Assembly (NCBI GenBank): GCA_964397255.1
Contig: CAYNHQ010000006.1
Coordinates: forward strand, 1 to 64,000
DNA: 64,000 bases
Direction of reading: 5' to 3'
DNA from: CAYNHQ01 sp964397255
Lineage (GTDB): Bacteria > Bdellovibrionota_G > JALEGL01 > DATDPG01
This document shows, piece after piece, positions 23,647-32,558 of this stretch; the stretch's first letter is position 1; each line of letters opens with the position of its first letter. Made by a program: the position numbers and the translations under genes. Under the pieces are notes generated by a model, which did no database searches, was not told the DNA's origin, and saw only the letters and a list, made by a program, of their open reading frames with translations.

Positions 23647-24537
23647 TTACATTGTAGAGGGGTCAGCTCCATCGACCGAACTCGGGTCGGTTTCTGAAGA
23701 AGAATCATCTTTTTCGACATCAAAAGATTGCCGGATGTTCTCTTTGATCTGTTCAAGGACGTCTTTGCACTCACCGCTGGCCACGATCGAGCCGTCGATC
23801 GTGAGCGTATCGGTTCCCGAATCGATGACGAGACCACCGCTCGCTATGCAATTCGCCAGGTCGATTCCAACGAACCACTTGTCGACATCGAGCTTCAAGA
23901 GGATGGATGAAACAGAATTTTCGGCCACTTCCATTCCTGCGGAATCTTCCATGTTCACCTCTTCATTAATGTCGATTGCCAAATGAAGTTTGTGATTCAC
24001 ATTTTCTTGGTCGAGGAACGTTCCATCGGCGGAAACACTTGAACCCCGGAGATGAACTTCCTTATAGATACCCGAGGGCAGAGTGACATTGTCGAGTGGG
24101 GGCGTCGAGATTCCGGTAAAGAGGTCGAAGTCGAAGGGACCGGTAATTTTGATTTCAGTTTGGTTCTCGGAGCTTCCGTCTCTCTCTTCGCTCTGCACGT
24201 CGCATTGTTCTGAATCACTTTCGACAAAACTCATATCTGGACATTCCAAGCCTTCAGGTGTTTCGGCGTCAATTTCGTTTACTATGGCATGCGCGGACGC
24301 AAGGACAACGCCGCTTCCGGCGGGAGAAATTTCCGAAGAATTTCCGCTCCCACTTTGGCTGGCACGTGTCAATGCATTGGTGGAAGAGGCCGCCGCGCTC
24401 GAACTGAAAGTCTTCATGTGGATAGAAGCTTTGGTAGCTCCTCCATCCAGAAGTGTTGGATCGGTACCGTTACTACTGCAGGCCGCCGCAACCGCAGCGA
24501 CCGATATAACTAGCGATAATCTCTTGGTGAGGTTCAT
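23647..24537 (-). CDS. Hypothetical lipoprotein, acidic
   Basis: The 296-residue product starts at 24537 (MNLTKRLS), giving a good signal peptide with lipobox AAAC (residue about 20); eight further upstream codons are open. The domain is acidic and strand-rich with three Cys (GLECPD, EQCDV, GECKD). It ends in a low-complexity Ser/Asp tail. It has the same overall layout as the lipoprotein at 22004-22759. A consensus extended -10 lies about 95 bases upstream, within an AT-rich palindrome region. Confidence 0.72.
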   Translation of the reverse strand: MNLTKRLSLVISVAAVAAACSSNGTDPTLLDGGATKASIHMKTFSSSAAASSTNALTRASQSGSGNSSEISPAGSGVVLASAHAIVNEIDAETPEGLECPDMSFVESDSEQCDVQSEERDGSSENQTEIKITGPFDFDLFTGISTPPLDNVTLPSGIYKEVHLRGSSVSADGTFLDQENVNHKLHLAIDINEEVNMEDSAGMEVAENSVSSILLKLDVDKWFVGIDLANCIASGGLVIDSGTDTLTIDGSIVASGECKDVLEQIKENIRQSFDVEKDDSSSETDPSSVDGADPSTM

Positions 24538-24631
24538 AGGTTTGTCTCCTTTGATCCTCACATTACGACGCCAATACCTCTCTACGCAAGAGCTGAAGAC
24601 AAAATGTCGTATTCAATAGAATACAGAATAA

Positions 24632-24668
24632 ATTATAACATATTAATATAATTAATATATTATGTTAT
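24632..24668 (-). promoter_or_regulatory. AT-rich palindrome with extended -10 box
   Basis: Arms ATAACATA (24635-24642) and TATGTTAT (24661-24668) flank a self-complementary AT core. On the minus strand TGTTATAAT (24632-24640) is an extended -10 that would serve the lipoprotein gene. The palindrome may be an operator, perhaps for the TIGR02147-like protein, or a breakpoint of the duplication next to it. Confidence 0.4.
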
Positions 24669-24699
24669 ATGTGATGTGGGACGAAATAATTCGAATACA

Positions 24700-24784
24700 C
24701 CGCCACTGGGGTCGTCATTGCCCTCCATATATTTACCGCCGTGAACTTTGGCTATCGATGGATGTTCGAATTACTTAAATTTAT
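24700..24784 (+). pseudogene. Degenerate duplicate of the oxidoreductase 3' end
   Basis: About 78 bases resemble 21888-21966 (roughly 60 identities by eye), including GGCTATCGATGGAT and AATTACTTAAATT. Translated, it reads VVIALHIFTAVNFGYRWMF, against VVIGLHIYSAMNLGYRWIF in the intact gene. The stop codon of the intact gene is replaced by a sense codon, and nothing of the gene remains upstream. Confidence 0.8.
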
Positions 24785-25387
24785 CGGCGGATCGGTTCTG
24801 ACTCATGTAGGACGTGAGATTGTGATAGAAATAGGAAGGATCTTGAACACGTACGAAGCGTGTCACCAGTGAGCTGGTCTGAACGGAAACGGTATCGCCA
24901 TCTTGAAGACGTGCCAATGCTCCCCGGCTGACCACGACTTCGTTTAAAATTTCGTGAGATCCGATCAGTTCTTCTCCCCGATAGTGTTCAGCATGGAGCA
25001 TCATCCTCTCTTCCACCCAATAATCCCCGACCAAGATGCGGGCCAAAACTCCTTTCCAGTCATGAGGTCGTACTTTGGCCAAAAAACCGAGGCGGCCTAA
25101 ATTCACTCCAAGCACGGGGACATTGTGAACGGCGGCCATTCGCCCACATCGCAACATGGTTCCATCGCCTCCCAGAGCAATGATTAAGTCTTGTTCAGAG
25201 AGATCCTTTTTTTCCCCTCCTCTAAAAGAGAAAGAGACTCTACTTTGACCTTAAGTTTCTTTAAATGCTGTGTAATGTCTCGGGCCAGCACCTCGGCTCC
25301 TTCGAGCTTCGGAGAAAAATAAATCTGAATTCGCTGCGGCGTTTTTTGCTCCCGGCGAGCATTTTCCGAGTGGGTTTCAGGAGTCAT
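24771..25387 (-). pseudogene. nadK: NAD kinase pseudogene (frameshift and internal deletion)
   Basis: An N-terminal part (RIQIYFSPKLEGAEVLARD) is followed by a shift of frame at the seven-T run 25207-25213. In the shifted frame the ATP-site motif LIIALGGDGTMLRCG appears, then NVPVLGVNLGRLGFL and NEVVVSRGALARL. The sequence then jumps straight to LQDGDTVSVQTSS, the C-terminal strand region, omitting about 90 residues. The omitted part holds the DG and TPTGSTAY segments needed for catalysis. One extra base in the homopolymer would restore the first frame, but not the deletion. The gene is dead unless the assembly is wrong. Confidence 0.87.
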
Positions 25388-25433
25388 TGTGTATTCCATT
25401 CATAGGATAACATATATAGTGGATTGCCTTATT

Positions 25434-26048
25434 ATGCGCCGGCCTTTTCTTATATCGGGATTCACGCTCGTCGAGTTGATGATTACACTTCTGATTTCTT
25501 CGGTCATTGCGGCAGGCCTCTATTCTTTCATTCGGGGTCAATCGAAAGCATCGAGTGCACAAAAGGAAAAATCGGAGACCCTACGCGATTCCCAAGGGGC
25601 CCGATTGAAACTGGATGTAGATCTTTCCCGCGCGGGATTTGATCCCCACGCTACGGATCCCACTCCCTGCGCCGGAATTTCTCCGGCTCGAACCCCCTGC
25701 CCCTGCCTTCCGGTTTCCACAGCGACAAATGACCACATTGTCCTGCAAGGAGACTTCGATATGAATAATGCGATTGGCACGAGTACTACCGTGGCCGATC
25801 CTGAAACCATCGACTACCAATACGACGCGGCGACAAAACGTGTGACACGAAATGGAAGCCCGATATTAATTGATGTCGAGTCATTCACCCTTCATTACTA
25901 CACCTCGGCGGGAGCGGAACTGACCACACCTGTTACAACCTCCTCTAGCTTGTTATCTATTAAAAAAGTAAAGGCCGAATGGACGCAGGGCTCAAACTCA
26001 GATCGATTTGAACTGACTACAACTCTTAAAAATTATCACGGCACATAA
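25434..26048 (+). CDS. PilW-like prepilin (type IV pilus minor pseudopilin)
   Basis: The 204-residue product begins with a class III signal: short basic leader then G-FTLVELMITLLISSVIAAG, with the glycine before Phe and Glu at +5. Prepilin peptidase should cleave it and the helix should enter a pilus or type II secretion pseudopilus. The later domain (DLSRAGFDP, then IDYQYDAATKRVTR and SFTLHYYTSAG) is typical of PilW-like minor pilins. The start at 25434 gives the shortest leader. It heads a plus-strand cluster with the next genes, 2 bases apart. Confidence 0.85.
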   Translation: MRRPFLISGFTLVELMITLLISSVIAAGLYSFIRGQSKASSAQKEKSETLRDSQGARLKLDVDLSRAGFDPHATDPTPCAGISPARTPCPCLPVSTATNDHIVLQGDFDMNNAIGTSTTVADPETIDYQYDAATKRVTRNGSPILIDVESFTLHYYTSAGAELTTPVTTSSSLLSIKKVKAEWTQGSNSDRFELTTTLKNYHGT

Positions 26049-26050
26049 GC

Positions 26051-28306
26051 ATGGCTGAGCTTCCTCATATCTCACTCTTCGACGGAATTAATGATCCCGA
26101 ATTAAAGACCGCTCTCGCGGCCCTACCTACGCGCCGATATCCGAAAGGCATGGTGATCTTTGATGAGTTGGACAACTCGGAAGAAGTGTTTGTCGTCCTT
26201 TCGGGCAGCGTTGAAATCGTCAGGCAAAGCAAAGAGGGGGAATTGGCGCGCCTGGCCCTTTTAAAAATCGGTGATCTTTTTGGTGAATTTTCGTATCTCA
26301 CCAGTGCTCCGCGATCTTCTGCGGCAGTCGCACTAGAGGAAGCACAACTTCTTGAACTCTCCGCGAGCTGGCTTTCCGAAATTCATCGAAAGTACCCCGA
26401 AGTTCGCTCGCGGCTCTTGGAACTTTACCGATCCCGCGTTCTTCACAATGTGTTACGGACAACCCGGCTCTTTTCTTCGCTCGAACCCAAGGCTCTGTCT
26501 CAACTCGCTTCTCGCATGGAGCTTCGTGAACTGGCGAACGGCAGCGAAATCCTTAAGGAGGGAACGACGGGTCTCGACCTTGTCGTGATTAAAAAGGGAA
26601 AGGTCGAGATCACAAAAAAACAGGGAGAAAACGTCGTTACCCTCGGTGAGCTTTCCGCCGGCGATGTTCTGGGCGAGATGGCCATCATCACCGGCGAGCC
26701 TCGATCGGCATCCGCTCATGCCAAGGGTCCGACGGAGATCATGCTCCTCCCCGGTGAGCATTTCCGAACGGCCCTCGAAACGTACCCCTCTCTCCTCAAA
26801 GCAATTGAAGACGTCGTGCGCTCACGGGCGGAGGAGACCCGCAAAGCGGTAGAGAGCGTTTTAAAGGAAATCGTCGGCGAGAGTTGGTCGGATATCGCCG
26901 AAAGTGCCGGCCTCTTAGTCGAATCGCTCAATATTCGCAGCTCGATCGTCCTGGGAGCTCTGCAGTCCGACGCAAAACTGATTCGTGTTTCACGAACGCA
27001 GTGGACTCTTCAATTGCCTTCGGCGCCCGGAAACATGCCCAACCTAGGGGCACTTGTCGCGGTGAATCTAAAGCCTTCTAGGTCAAAAGATTTGGCCAGC
27101 CTTCCAACACATTCTCTCTCCGGTAAATTGGCTGCGGTAAACGGCCCGCAAATCGTTGTCACGATGGGGGGAGACGAAGCTTCGGAAAAGGAACTGGTTC
27201 CCGTGGTTACGGCATTAGCCCGAGCACGTGTTCGCCTCTTCATCTACCCTGAGTATGATGTCGAAAAATTGAAGATGGAAGTGAGCGTACGTCGAGGGAA
27301 AAATATCACCTTTGAGGCTCCTCTACTCGCTATGAGTCAGACGGCCGCCAAAATATCCAGTCGTGGCGACTGGCCCGACGGTGAAATGGCTCACGTTACG
27401 TTCCGAAGAGGGGGTAAGGAATTTTCCACGACCAAGGCGGTGGCGCTAACGTCCGATGACCAACGCCGGGAAATTCAATTTGAATACGAGACCGGAGCGG
27501 AACGATCGGCGATCGAGCAATTTCTTCGCGAGCTCACGCGTGAACTTGGTTTCGGTCAATCTGCAACACCTCGCGCCGAGGCCGGCGTGCGCAGTCGCTT
27601 CGACCATTTGCTCACAAAAAACTTTTCAAACCCAGAACAATTTCTAAAGACCTATGTCGGCTCCATGGAGGGAGGGGTTCTCCGCCTGGAAGCGAAAGAT
27701 AAACTGCCGCGAGGGACGGCCGTCCGGATCAATATCTCGGTCGCCGGGAAAAAGGGAACCCATCGGCTCACATTCACCGGTCTCGTTCGAACCTGGGAAA
27801 ACGGGAGTTCCGATGTCGAGCTTGACGAGATCTCCCCTTCACTGCGCGAGAAAGTGGAGCAGCTTTGCAAGCGATTGATCGAAGAACGCTCGGCGGCTTC
27901 ATGGGAGAAACGAAAGAAAGCCCTTGTCGAATCGGGCGTGAAGGTTACGGAGCCTTCCGAGAGATCTCCCTGGGGAGCCGTTGCCGCTATCCTTTTCTTT
28001 TCTGTCGTCGGCGGGTGGTGGATTATTCAAGTTCGACAGGGTCCGACTCCCGCTCCATCGGATGCAATGCTCGAAAAAAATGACCGAACCCCCAAAGATG
28101 AGGTCATGCAACTTCAGACTTCGGAAGGTCCGATGACTGTCCGCGTTTCGGAAATCAAAACGATTCGCCTAACGGATGATCCCGGGGCAATCAAAATCAC
28201 CGTGGGAGACAAGACGGTCGGGCTTTCCGCCGAAGCCGCCGCCCACCTCACTCCTTTTTTAAAGCAGCAATTGGAGAAGCTTCGTGAAATATCGAAACAG
28301 CCCTAA
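26051..28306 (+). CDS. CNMP-CNMP-PilZ-like membrane protein
   Basis: The 751-residue protein has two cyclic-nucleotide-binding-type domains (about 5-120 and 138-250; GDLFGEFSYLTSAPRSSAA and GDVLGEMAIITGEPRSASA). A helical linker and two PilZ-like beta-barrel regions (about 395-490 and 540-625, the second with LPRGTAVRINISV) follow. One TM (about 643-662) and a small outer domain with MQLQTSEGPMTVRVSEIK complete it. The first CNMP lacks an obvious cAMP-binding arginine pocket; the second keeps GEMA and PRSA. It may read cAMP and cyclic di-GMP at the membrane. It is embedded in a pseudopilin cluster, so control of pilus function is a reasonable inference. Confidence 0.8.
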   Translation: MAELPHISLFDGINDPELKTALAALPTRRYPKGMVIFDELDNSEEVFVVLSGSVEIVRQSKEGELARLALLKIGDLFGEFSYLTSAPRSSAAVALEEAQLLELSASWLSEIHRKYPEVRSRLLELYRSRVLHNVLRTTRLFSSLEPKALSQLASRMELRELANGSEILKEGTTGLDLVVIKKGKVEITKKQGENVVTLGELSAGDVLGEMAIITGEPRSASAHAKGPTEIMLLPGEHFRTALETYPSLLKAIEDVVRSRAEETRKAVESVLKEIVGESWSDIAESAGLLVESLNIRSSIVLGALQSDAKLIRVSRTQWTLQLPSAPGNMPNLGALVAVNLKPSRSKDLASLPTHSLSGKLAAVNGPQIVVTMGGDEASEKELVPVVTALARARVRLFIYPEYDVEKLKMEVSVRRGKNITFEAPLLAMSQTAAKISSRGDWPDGEMAHVTFRRGGKEFSTTKAVALTSDDQRREIQFEYETGAERSAIEQFLRELTRELGFGQSATPRAEAGVRSRFDHLLTKNFSNPEQFLKTYVGSMEGGVLRLEAKDKLPRGTAVRINISVAGKKGTHRLTFTGLVRTWENGSSDVELDEISPSLREKVEQLCKRLIEERSAASWEKRKKALVESGVKVTEPSERSPWGAVAAILFFSVVGGWWIIQVRQGPTPAPSDAMLEKNDRTPKDEVMQLQTSEGPMTVRVSEIKTIRLTDDPGAIKITVGDKTVGLSAEAAAHLTPFLKQQLEKLREISKQP

Positions 28307-29471
28307 GAATACGCGTGGCGCCATATTCTTTGCAGTTCTGATCGCGGTGGGCGTGATTACATTGGCTTTAACCGTTTCTCTCGAGCGCTCACGCGTCGAT
28401 TCCACCATCGCAGGGAGTTGGAACCGCCGAGCACGCGCGAAAGGAATTGCCGAAACAGGCCTGGGGATCACAGCGCAAACCGTGGCTTCGACCTACGCTT
28501 CGGCAGGAAATTTCAATTCTCTACTCGGAACCATTCAGCTCGGCTCGACCAATGGCGGGCAGTATTCTGTTCTGGTCGCGGACAACAATAACGTGGGGGG
28601 ATTTGACCAAGATGGCAATGGAAGCGCCACCACCGATGCGGACCGAATTTTTCGGCTCGTGTCGACGGGAAAACTCGGCTCTGTGGAGCATGTGGTAGAA
28701 GCCTTTTATCGAATTCAATCCAGCACCAGTAGCCCGCCTGGTTCCACGGGAATCGGCGCTGTTGGTCTTTGCACAAATAATGTGGATATCAATAAGGCGG
28801 GAAATATTCAGGGTGCCGACTGGAATATCCCTTCGTACGGCTGTTCGGGATCGGGATGCGACGGTACGGCAAGTACAAATGCTACACGCACGGGGCTTTC
28901 ATATAATTCCGACCTCTCCGTTCGAATCTCGAGCGGCACACCCACGGGTAGCCCCGGCACGAATTCCAATGCCGGAATCGATTGCACAACATGGACAAAT
29001 TTCATGACCTCTACCGCGGCGCTTACTGCGGCTGCTACGTATAATGCGGCTGCGGGTCCATTTAACGCTTCGGACGTGGCGACCAATTTTGGAACAGATA
29101 CAGCCCCCAAAGTGACGGTGATTACGGGTCCTGGAACAGCTCAGTTTAATGGCAATCTTTACGGCAATGGAATTTTGATTATCCGTAATGCCAACGCAAA
29201 GTTTAATGGAACATTCACTTATGCAGGACTCATCATTATTGAAAATGATGGCGGCGCGATTGAGTTGGGGGGTTCCGCTCAGATCTTTGGTTCGGTCATG
29301 GTCCTATCTGCCTCCTCCGCGGGAGACTCGCAGACCGAACTCAATTTTCAAAATACAAACACACCGATCCATTATTCGACCCAGGGCCTGGCAAAGGCAT
29401 CGTCGGCCCTTACAGCGGCTAGCCCTTCCGGTGGAGTCAGCACCCTCGCTTGGCACGTCATCTCACATTAG
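28284..29471 (+). CDS. PilX-like pilus assembly protein
   Basis: The 395-residue product starts with a short basic leader and a hydrophobic helix (GAIFFAVLIAVGVITLALTV). ERSRVDSTIAGSWNRRARAKGIAETGL follows (shown in part as IAGSWNRRARAKGIAE), the N-terminal pattern of PilX/PilX-N proteins in minor pilin clusters. The rest is Ser/Thr/Gly-rich, and residues about 270-345 read like a beta-helix (NGNLYGNGILIIRN, YAGLIIIEND, QIFGSVMVLS). Start GTG at 28284 has GGAGAAG 5 bases upstream and overlaps the previous gene by 23 bases, so translation is coupled. Confidence 0.8.
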   Translation: MKYRNSPKNTRGAIFFAVLIAVGVITLALTVSLERSRVDSTIAGSWNRRARAKGIAETGLGITAQTVASTYASAGNFNSLLGTIQLGSTNGGQYSVLVADNNNVGGFDQDGNGSATTDADRIFRLVSTGKLGSVEHVVEAFYRIQSSTSSPPGSTGIGAVGLCTNNVDINKAGNIQGADWNIPSYGCSGSGCDGTASTNATRTGLSYNSDLSVRISSGTPTGSPGTNSNAGIDCTTWTNFMTSTAALTAAATYNAAAGPFNASDVATNFGTDTAPKVTVITGPGTAQFNGNLYGNGILIIRNANAKFNGTFTYAGLIIIENDGGAIELGGSAQIFGSVMVLSASSAGDSQTELNFQNTNTPIHYSTQGLAKASSALTAASPSGGVSTLAWHVISH

Positions 29472-29524
29472 ACGAATTCGCTTTTCCTTTGATCTTTCGC
29501 CCAAGATCTTCTAATGGTTGCGCC

Positions 29525-30316
29525 ATGTGTCGGATTGCTCTGGTTGTCACCGCTCTCCTCGTTCCCTTTTCATCGGCTCGCGCGGCATCAGCCGTTTTGA
29601 AAAAACTGGAGGCGGCGACAGCCCAAGTAAAAGCAAAAGAGTATGAGCGAGCCATCGAGGTCACTCAACCCCTTCTCGACAATTTGAAGTTAAATACAGT
29701 CGAAGAAATTATTTTAGCTCACAAAGTTCTCGGAGTGGCGCAATGCGAGTTGGGAGATCAGGCTAAGGCGACGGAACACTATGAAGCGCTTTTGACTTTT
29801 TCGCCAACGGAAACCATTGACGATTTGGTGGCGACCAAACCGTGTAAATCACTTTTCGACCAGGCGCGGGGAGTAAAGGAACCTACGCAGGCCGTCGTCC
29901 CGCCACCGGTGCAACCCACTCCAAAGCCAGCTCCGGCAGCGACAACGGTGGCGAAGGAAGCCTCTCCCCGTGAAGGAGCCTGGAAATTGTATGTTCCCTT
30001 CGGGGTCGGCCAGTTTCACAACCATGAAAAGACAAAGGGACTTGCCTTTTTGTCTACCGAGAGTTTGGCTTTTTCGCTCGCCATCGCTTCTTATTTTCTA
30101 TTTAAGGCGGAAGAAAACCCAGACGGAACTTTCTCCAATCCAGATACTGCGTCCGTTTACCGCGGTCTCTATTACGGCTCTCTTGCAGTGGGAGGAGGCG
30201 CTGCAATTTGGGGAATCATCGACGCTGTTCTTGTGGACAAAAAAATTCGCGCGCAGGGCCATGCTTACCGGTTAGAAGTTACGCCCCGTTCCGCGCTTGT
30301 GGCGCTACAATTTTAA
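29525..30316 (+). CDS. TPR protein with C-terminal membrane helices
   Basis: The 263-residue product has a signal peptide (residues 1-22) and about two TPR-like helix pairs (about 25-115). A Pro-rich linker (PPPVQPTPKPAPAA) and a C-terminal region with two hydrophobic segments (FLSTESLAFSLAIASYF and LAVGGGAAIWGIIDAVL) follow. The layout is common in deltaproteobacterial envelope proteins of unknown role. The start at 29525 is chosen because it gives the signal peptide. It ends 12 bases inside the convergent rmlB gene. Confidence 0.7.
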   Translation: MCRIALVVTALLVPFSSARAASAVLKKLEAATAQVKAKEYERAIEVTQPLLDNLKLNTVEEIILAHKVLGVAQCELGDQAKATEHYEALLTFSPTETIDDLVATKPCKSLFDQARGVKEPTQAVVPPPVQPTPKPAPAATTVAKEASPREGAWKLYVPFGVGQFHNHEKTKGLAFLSTESLAFSLAIASYFLFKAEENPDGTFSNPDTASVYRGLYYGSLAVGGGAAIWGIIDAVLVDKKIRAQGHAYRLEVTPRSALVALQF

Positions 30317-31276
30317 CAAAGCCTTCCACCACTCTGAATGATTTTTATACCACTCGATCGTGGCCGATAAGCCGTTTTCAAAATTGTGCCTGGGTTTCCA
30401 GCCAAGCTCATTCGTGATTTTTGAAATATTCATGGCATAGCGAAAATCATGTCCCGGACGATCCGCTACAAACTCAAGACGCGAGGAGCTTTCAGGAAAA
30501 TAGGAGAGAATTTGTTTTGCTACATCGATGTTTCGACGTTCCGCATTTCCACCTAAGTTATATACCTCGCCGACTCTTCCCTTATCAAAGATGAGCCAAA
30601 TCCCTTCACAATGATCTTCGACATAAATCCAATCGCGAACGTTCTTTCCTTCGGCGTAAATGGGAAGGTTTTTTTCCCGAATGGCGTTCGTTACCAAAAG
30701 TGAAATGAACTTCTCAGGAAATTGAAAGGGACCATAGTTATTCGAGCAGCGAGTGATCAGGGCCGGAAAGTTGTACGTATGCATATAGGCCATGACCAAA
30801 TGATCCGCTCCTGCCTTCGAGGCGCTGTAAGGGCTGTTGGGCTTAAGCGGAAGTGTTTCCGTAAACGGAGGATCCGATTCTTTCAGGGCCCCATAGACTT
30901 CATCGGTTGAAATTTGAATATAGCGGGGGACATGAAATTCCCGGGAGAGAAGCAAAAGGTTCCCTGTTCCATCTACGTTTGTCTCTACAAAAGCCATCGG
31001 ATCCACAATGCTTCGATCCACATGGCTTTCCGCCGCAAAATTGAGGACTCCATCTAGAGGAGAATGTTTTTTAAAGACGTCTCGTAATTTGGTCCGATTA
31101 CGAATATCCACGTGCTCGAAAGAATATTGTGAGCTGCCTTCAATATCTCGAAGGTTCTCACGATTCCCGGCATATGTGAGAGCATCGACATTGATGACGG
31201 TCGCGCCCCGTCGAATTGCGAGGCGAATAAAATTGCTCCCAATAAAACCAGAGCCGCCGGTAATGAGAAGCTTCAT
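30305..31276 (-). CDS. rmlB: dTDP-glucose 4,6-dehydratase
   Basis: This enzyme converts dTDP-glucose to dTDP-4-keto-6-deoxyglucose, step two of dTDP-rhamnose synthesis. The 323-residue short-chain dehydrogenase has the NAD motif TGGSGFIGSNF, ESHVDRSI, the catalytic triad region STDEVYG with YSASKAGAD, RCSNNYGP and RDWIYVEDHCEGI, all RmlB signatures. Length is typical. It overlaps the epimerase gene by four bases in the order rmlA-rmlC-rmlB. Confidence 0.95.
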   Translation of the reverse strand: MKLLITGGSGFIGSNFIRLAIRRGATVINVDALTYAGNRENLRDIEGSSQYSFEHVDIRNRTKLRDVFKKHSPLDGVLNFAAESHVDRSIVDPMAFVETNVDGTGNLLLLSREFHVPRYIQISTDEVYGALKESDPPFTETLPLKPNSPYSASKAGADHLVMAYMHTYNFPALITRCSNNYGPFQFPEKFISLLVTNAIREKNLPIYAEGKNVRDWIYVEDHCEGIWLIFDKGRVGEVYNLGGNAERRNIDVAKQILSYFPESSSRLEFVADRPGHDFRYAMNISKITNELGWKPRHNFENGLSATIEWYKNHSEWWKALLKL

Positions 31277-31755
31277 GCGAGATGAATGTCGTACAAAGAG
31301 CCGGGCATTTCTTCATGCCGAATTTCATCCACCGGCTCCTTTCGTTTTTTTCCAGCGTACAATCGGTTGGGACAATTAAGAACCGTTCCAGGCTCGGAAC
31401 CAATATTTTTATACGCGTGGATCACTCCCTTGGGTACCAACACTTGAACGGGCGAATCCATTCCGCCAAAGACGACCATTTTCTTCCCGAAGGAAGGAGA
31501 GTTTTGTCGGGGGTCCCAAAGAGCGACTTTAAAGTTAGAAGGACCCATGAAAATAAAGAGATCGGCCTGATCGCGATGCTCATGCGGCCCTCGCACCACT
31601 CCAGGATAGGCTACCGAGAGATATCCCATCGCGGGAAGAAATTCGTCCGAGATTTCGTCGTTACGAAAAAACTCCGCCAGCCATCCTCGATCGTCGACCC
31701 ATTTCCGAATCGGCGTGACTTTCACGTCATGAATTGGACCCTTTTCAAATTTCAT
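31273..31755 (-). CDS. rmlC: dTDP-4-dehydrorhamnose 3,5-epimerase-like protein
   Basis: This is a 160-residue cupin between rmlA and rmlB, overlapping both by four bases. It contains DDRGWLAEFFRND, GVVRGPHEHRDQADLF and PKGVIHAYKN. These correspond to the RmlC core but with a shorter C-terminus and a different active-site loop than classical RmlC (which usually has HxQ...). Position in the operon makes epimerisation of the 4-keto sugar the likely role. A related sugar-nucleotide cupin with other specificity is possible. Confidence 0.8.
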   Translation of the reverse strand: MKFEKGPIHDVKVTPIRKWVDDRGWLAEFFRNDEISDEFLPAMGYLSVAYPGVVRGPHEHRDQADLFIFMGPSNFKVALWDPRQNSPSFGKKMVVFGGMDSPVQVLVPKGVIHAYKNIGSEPGTVLNCPNRLYAGKKRKEPVDEIRHEEMPGSLYDIHLA

Positions 31756-32483
31756 ATATCGCTCCGTTCCGTGGCCAAACGATTCGCTCGTTGCAATGAT
31801 TCGAATGTTCCCGCATCCGTCCAGGCGCCTTTCATTTCCGAATATTGGGCTCGAGAGTTCTTGACGTAGGCGTTATTCACATCTGTAATTTCCAGTTCGC
31901 CGCGCGCGGAAGGTTTTAGTTTTGGAATAATGGCAAAAACATCGTTCGGATAGAAGTAAATGCCCGTTACCGCTTTCGCGCTGGGAGGATTTTTCGGCTT
32001 TTCAATAATCTCCATCACGCGTCCTTTCTCATCGAGTCGGACCACACCAAATCTCTGGGGATCTGAAACCTCTTTTGTGACCAATAGAGCATAATCCGGT
32101 TTCTGTTCGAATTTCAGGCACCACTCCTTCATCGGATCCTCAAAGATATTGTCACCAAGAATCACCGCCACAGGCGCTCCTGCCGCAAATCCAGCAGCCA
32201 ATGCCAGAGCGTGGGCGATGCCCCCAGCCTTATCTTGAACCCGGTACGTAAACTCCGCGCCGAAATCACTCCCGCTTCCCAACAGCCCCATCACGGCACC
32301 CGCATGTTCAATTCCAACCACAATGAGAATCTCCTTAATTCCCGCCCCAAGGAGCTTCTCAATCGGGTGGTAAATCATCGGTTTGGCCCCTACCGGAAGT
32401 AGGTGCTTGTTCGTCACCTTGGTAAGCGGCAGAAGCCTTGAACCGGTCCCTCCTGCCAATACGACGCCCTTTAAACTCGCCAT
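31752..32483 (-). CDS. rmlA: Glucose-1-phosphate thymidylyltransferase (short form)
   Basis: This enzyme makes dTDP-glucose from glucose-1-phosphate and dTTP. The 243-residue product has the nucleotidyltransferase loop GGTGSRLLPLTKVTNKHLLP, GAKPMIYHPI, ILGDNIFED and the C-terminal TDVNNAYV and GAWTDAGTF. It is about 45 residues shorter than the classical enzyme and lacks its C-terminal allosteric helices, a known short form. It is the first gene of the minus-strand rml operon, divergent from rmlD. Confidence 0.92.
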   Translation of the reverse strand: MASLKGVVLAGGTGSRLLPLTKVTNKHLLPVGAKPMIYHPIEKLLGAGIKEILIVVGIEHAGAVMGLLGSGSDFGAEFTYRVQDKAGGIAHALALAAGFAAGAPVAVILGDNIFEDPMKEWCLKFEQKPDYALLVTKEVSDPQRFGVVRLDEKGRVMEIIEKPKNPPSAKAVTGIYFYPNDVFAIIPKLKPSARGELEITDVNNAYVKNSRAQYSEMKGAWTDAGTFESLQRANRLATERSDI

Positions 32484-32558
32484 GGGAGAGGTTTTAGCCG
32501 ATGAAGCCCAAATAGCAAGAGATCTTGTCGCTCCTTGAGTTTGAGCTACTCTGCCTTC

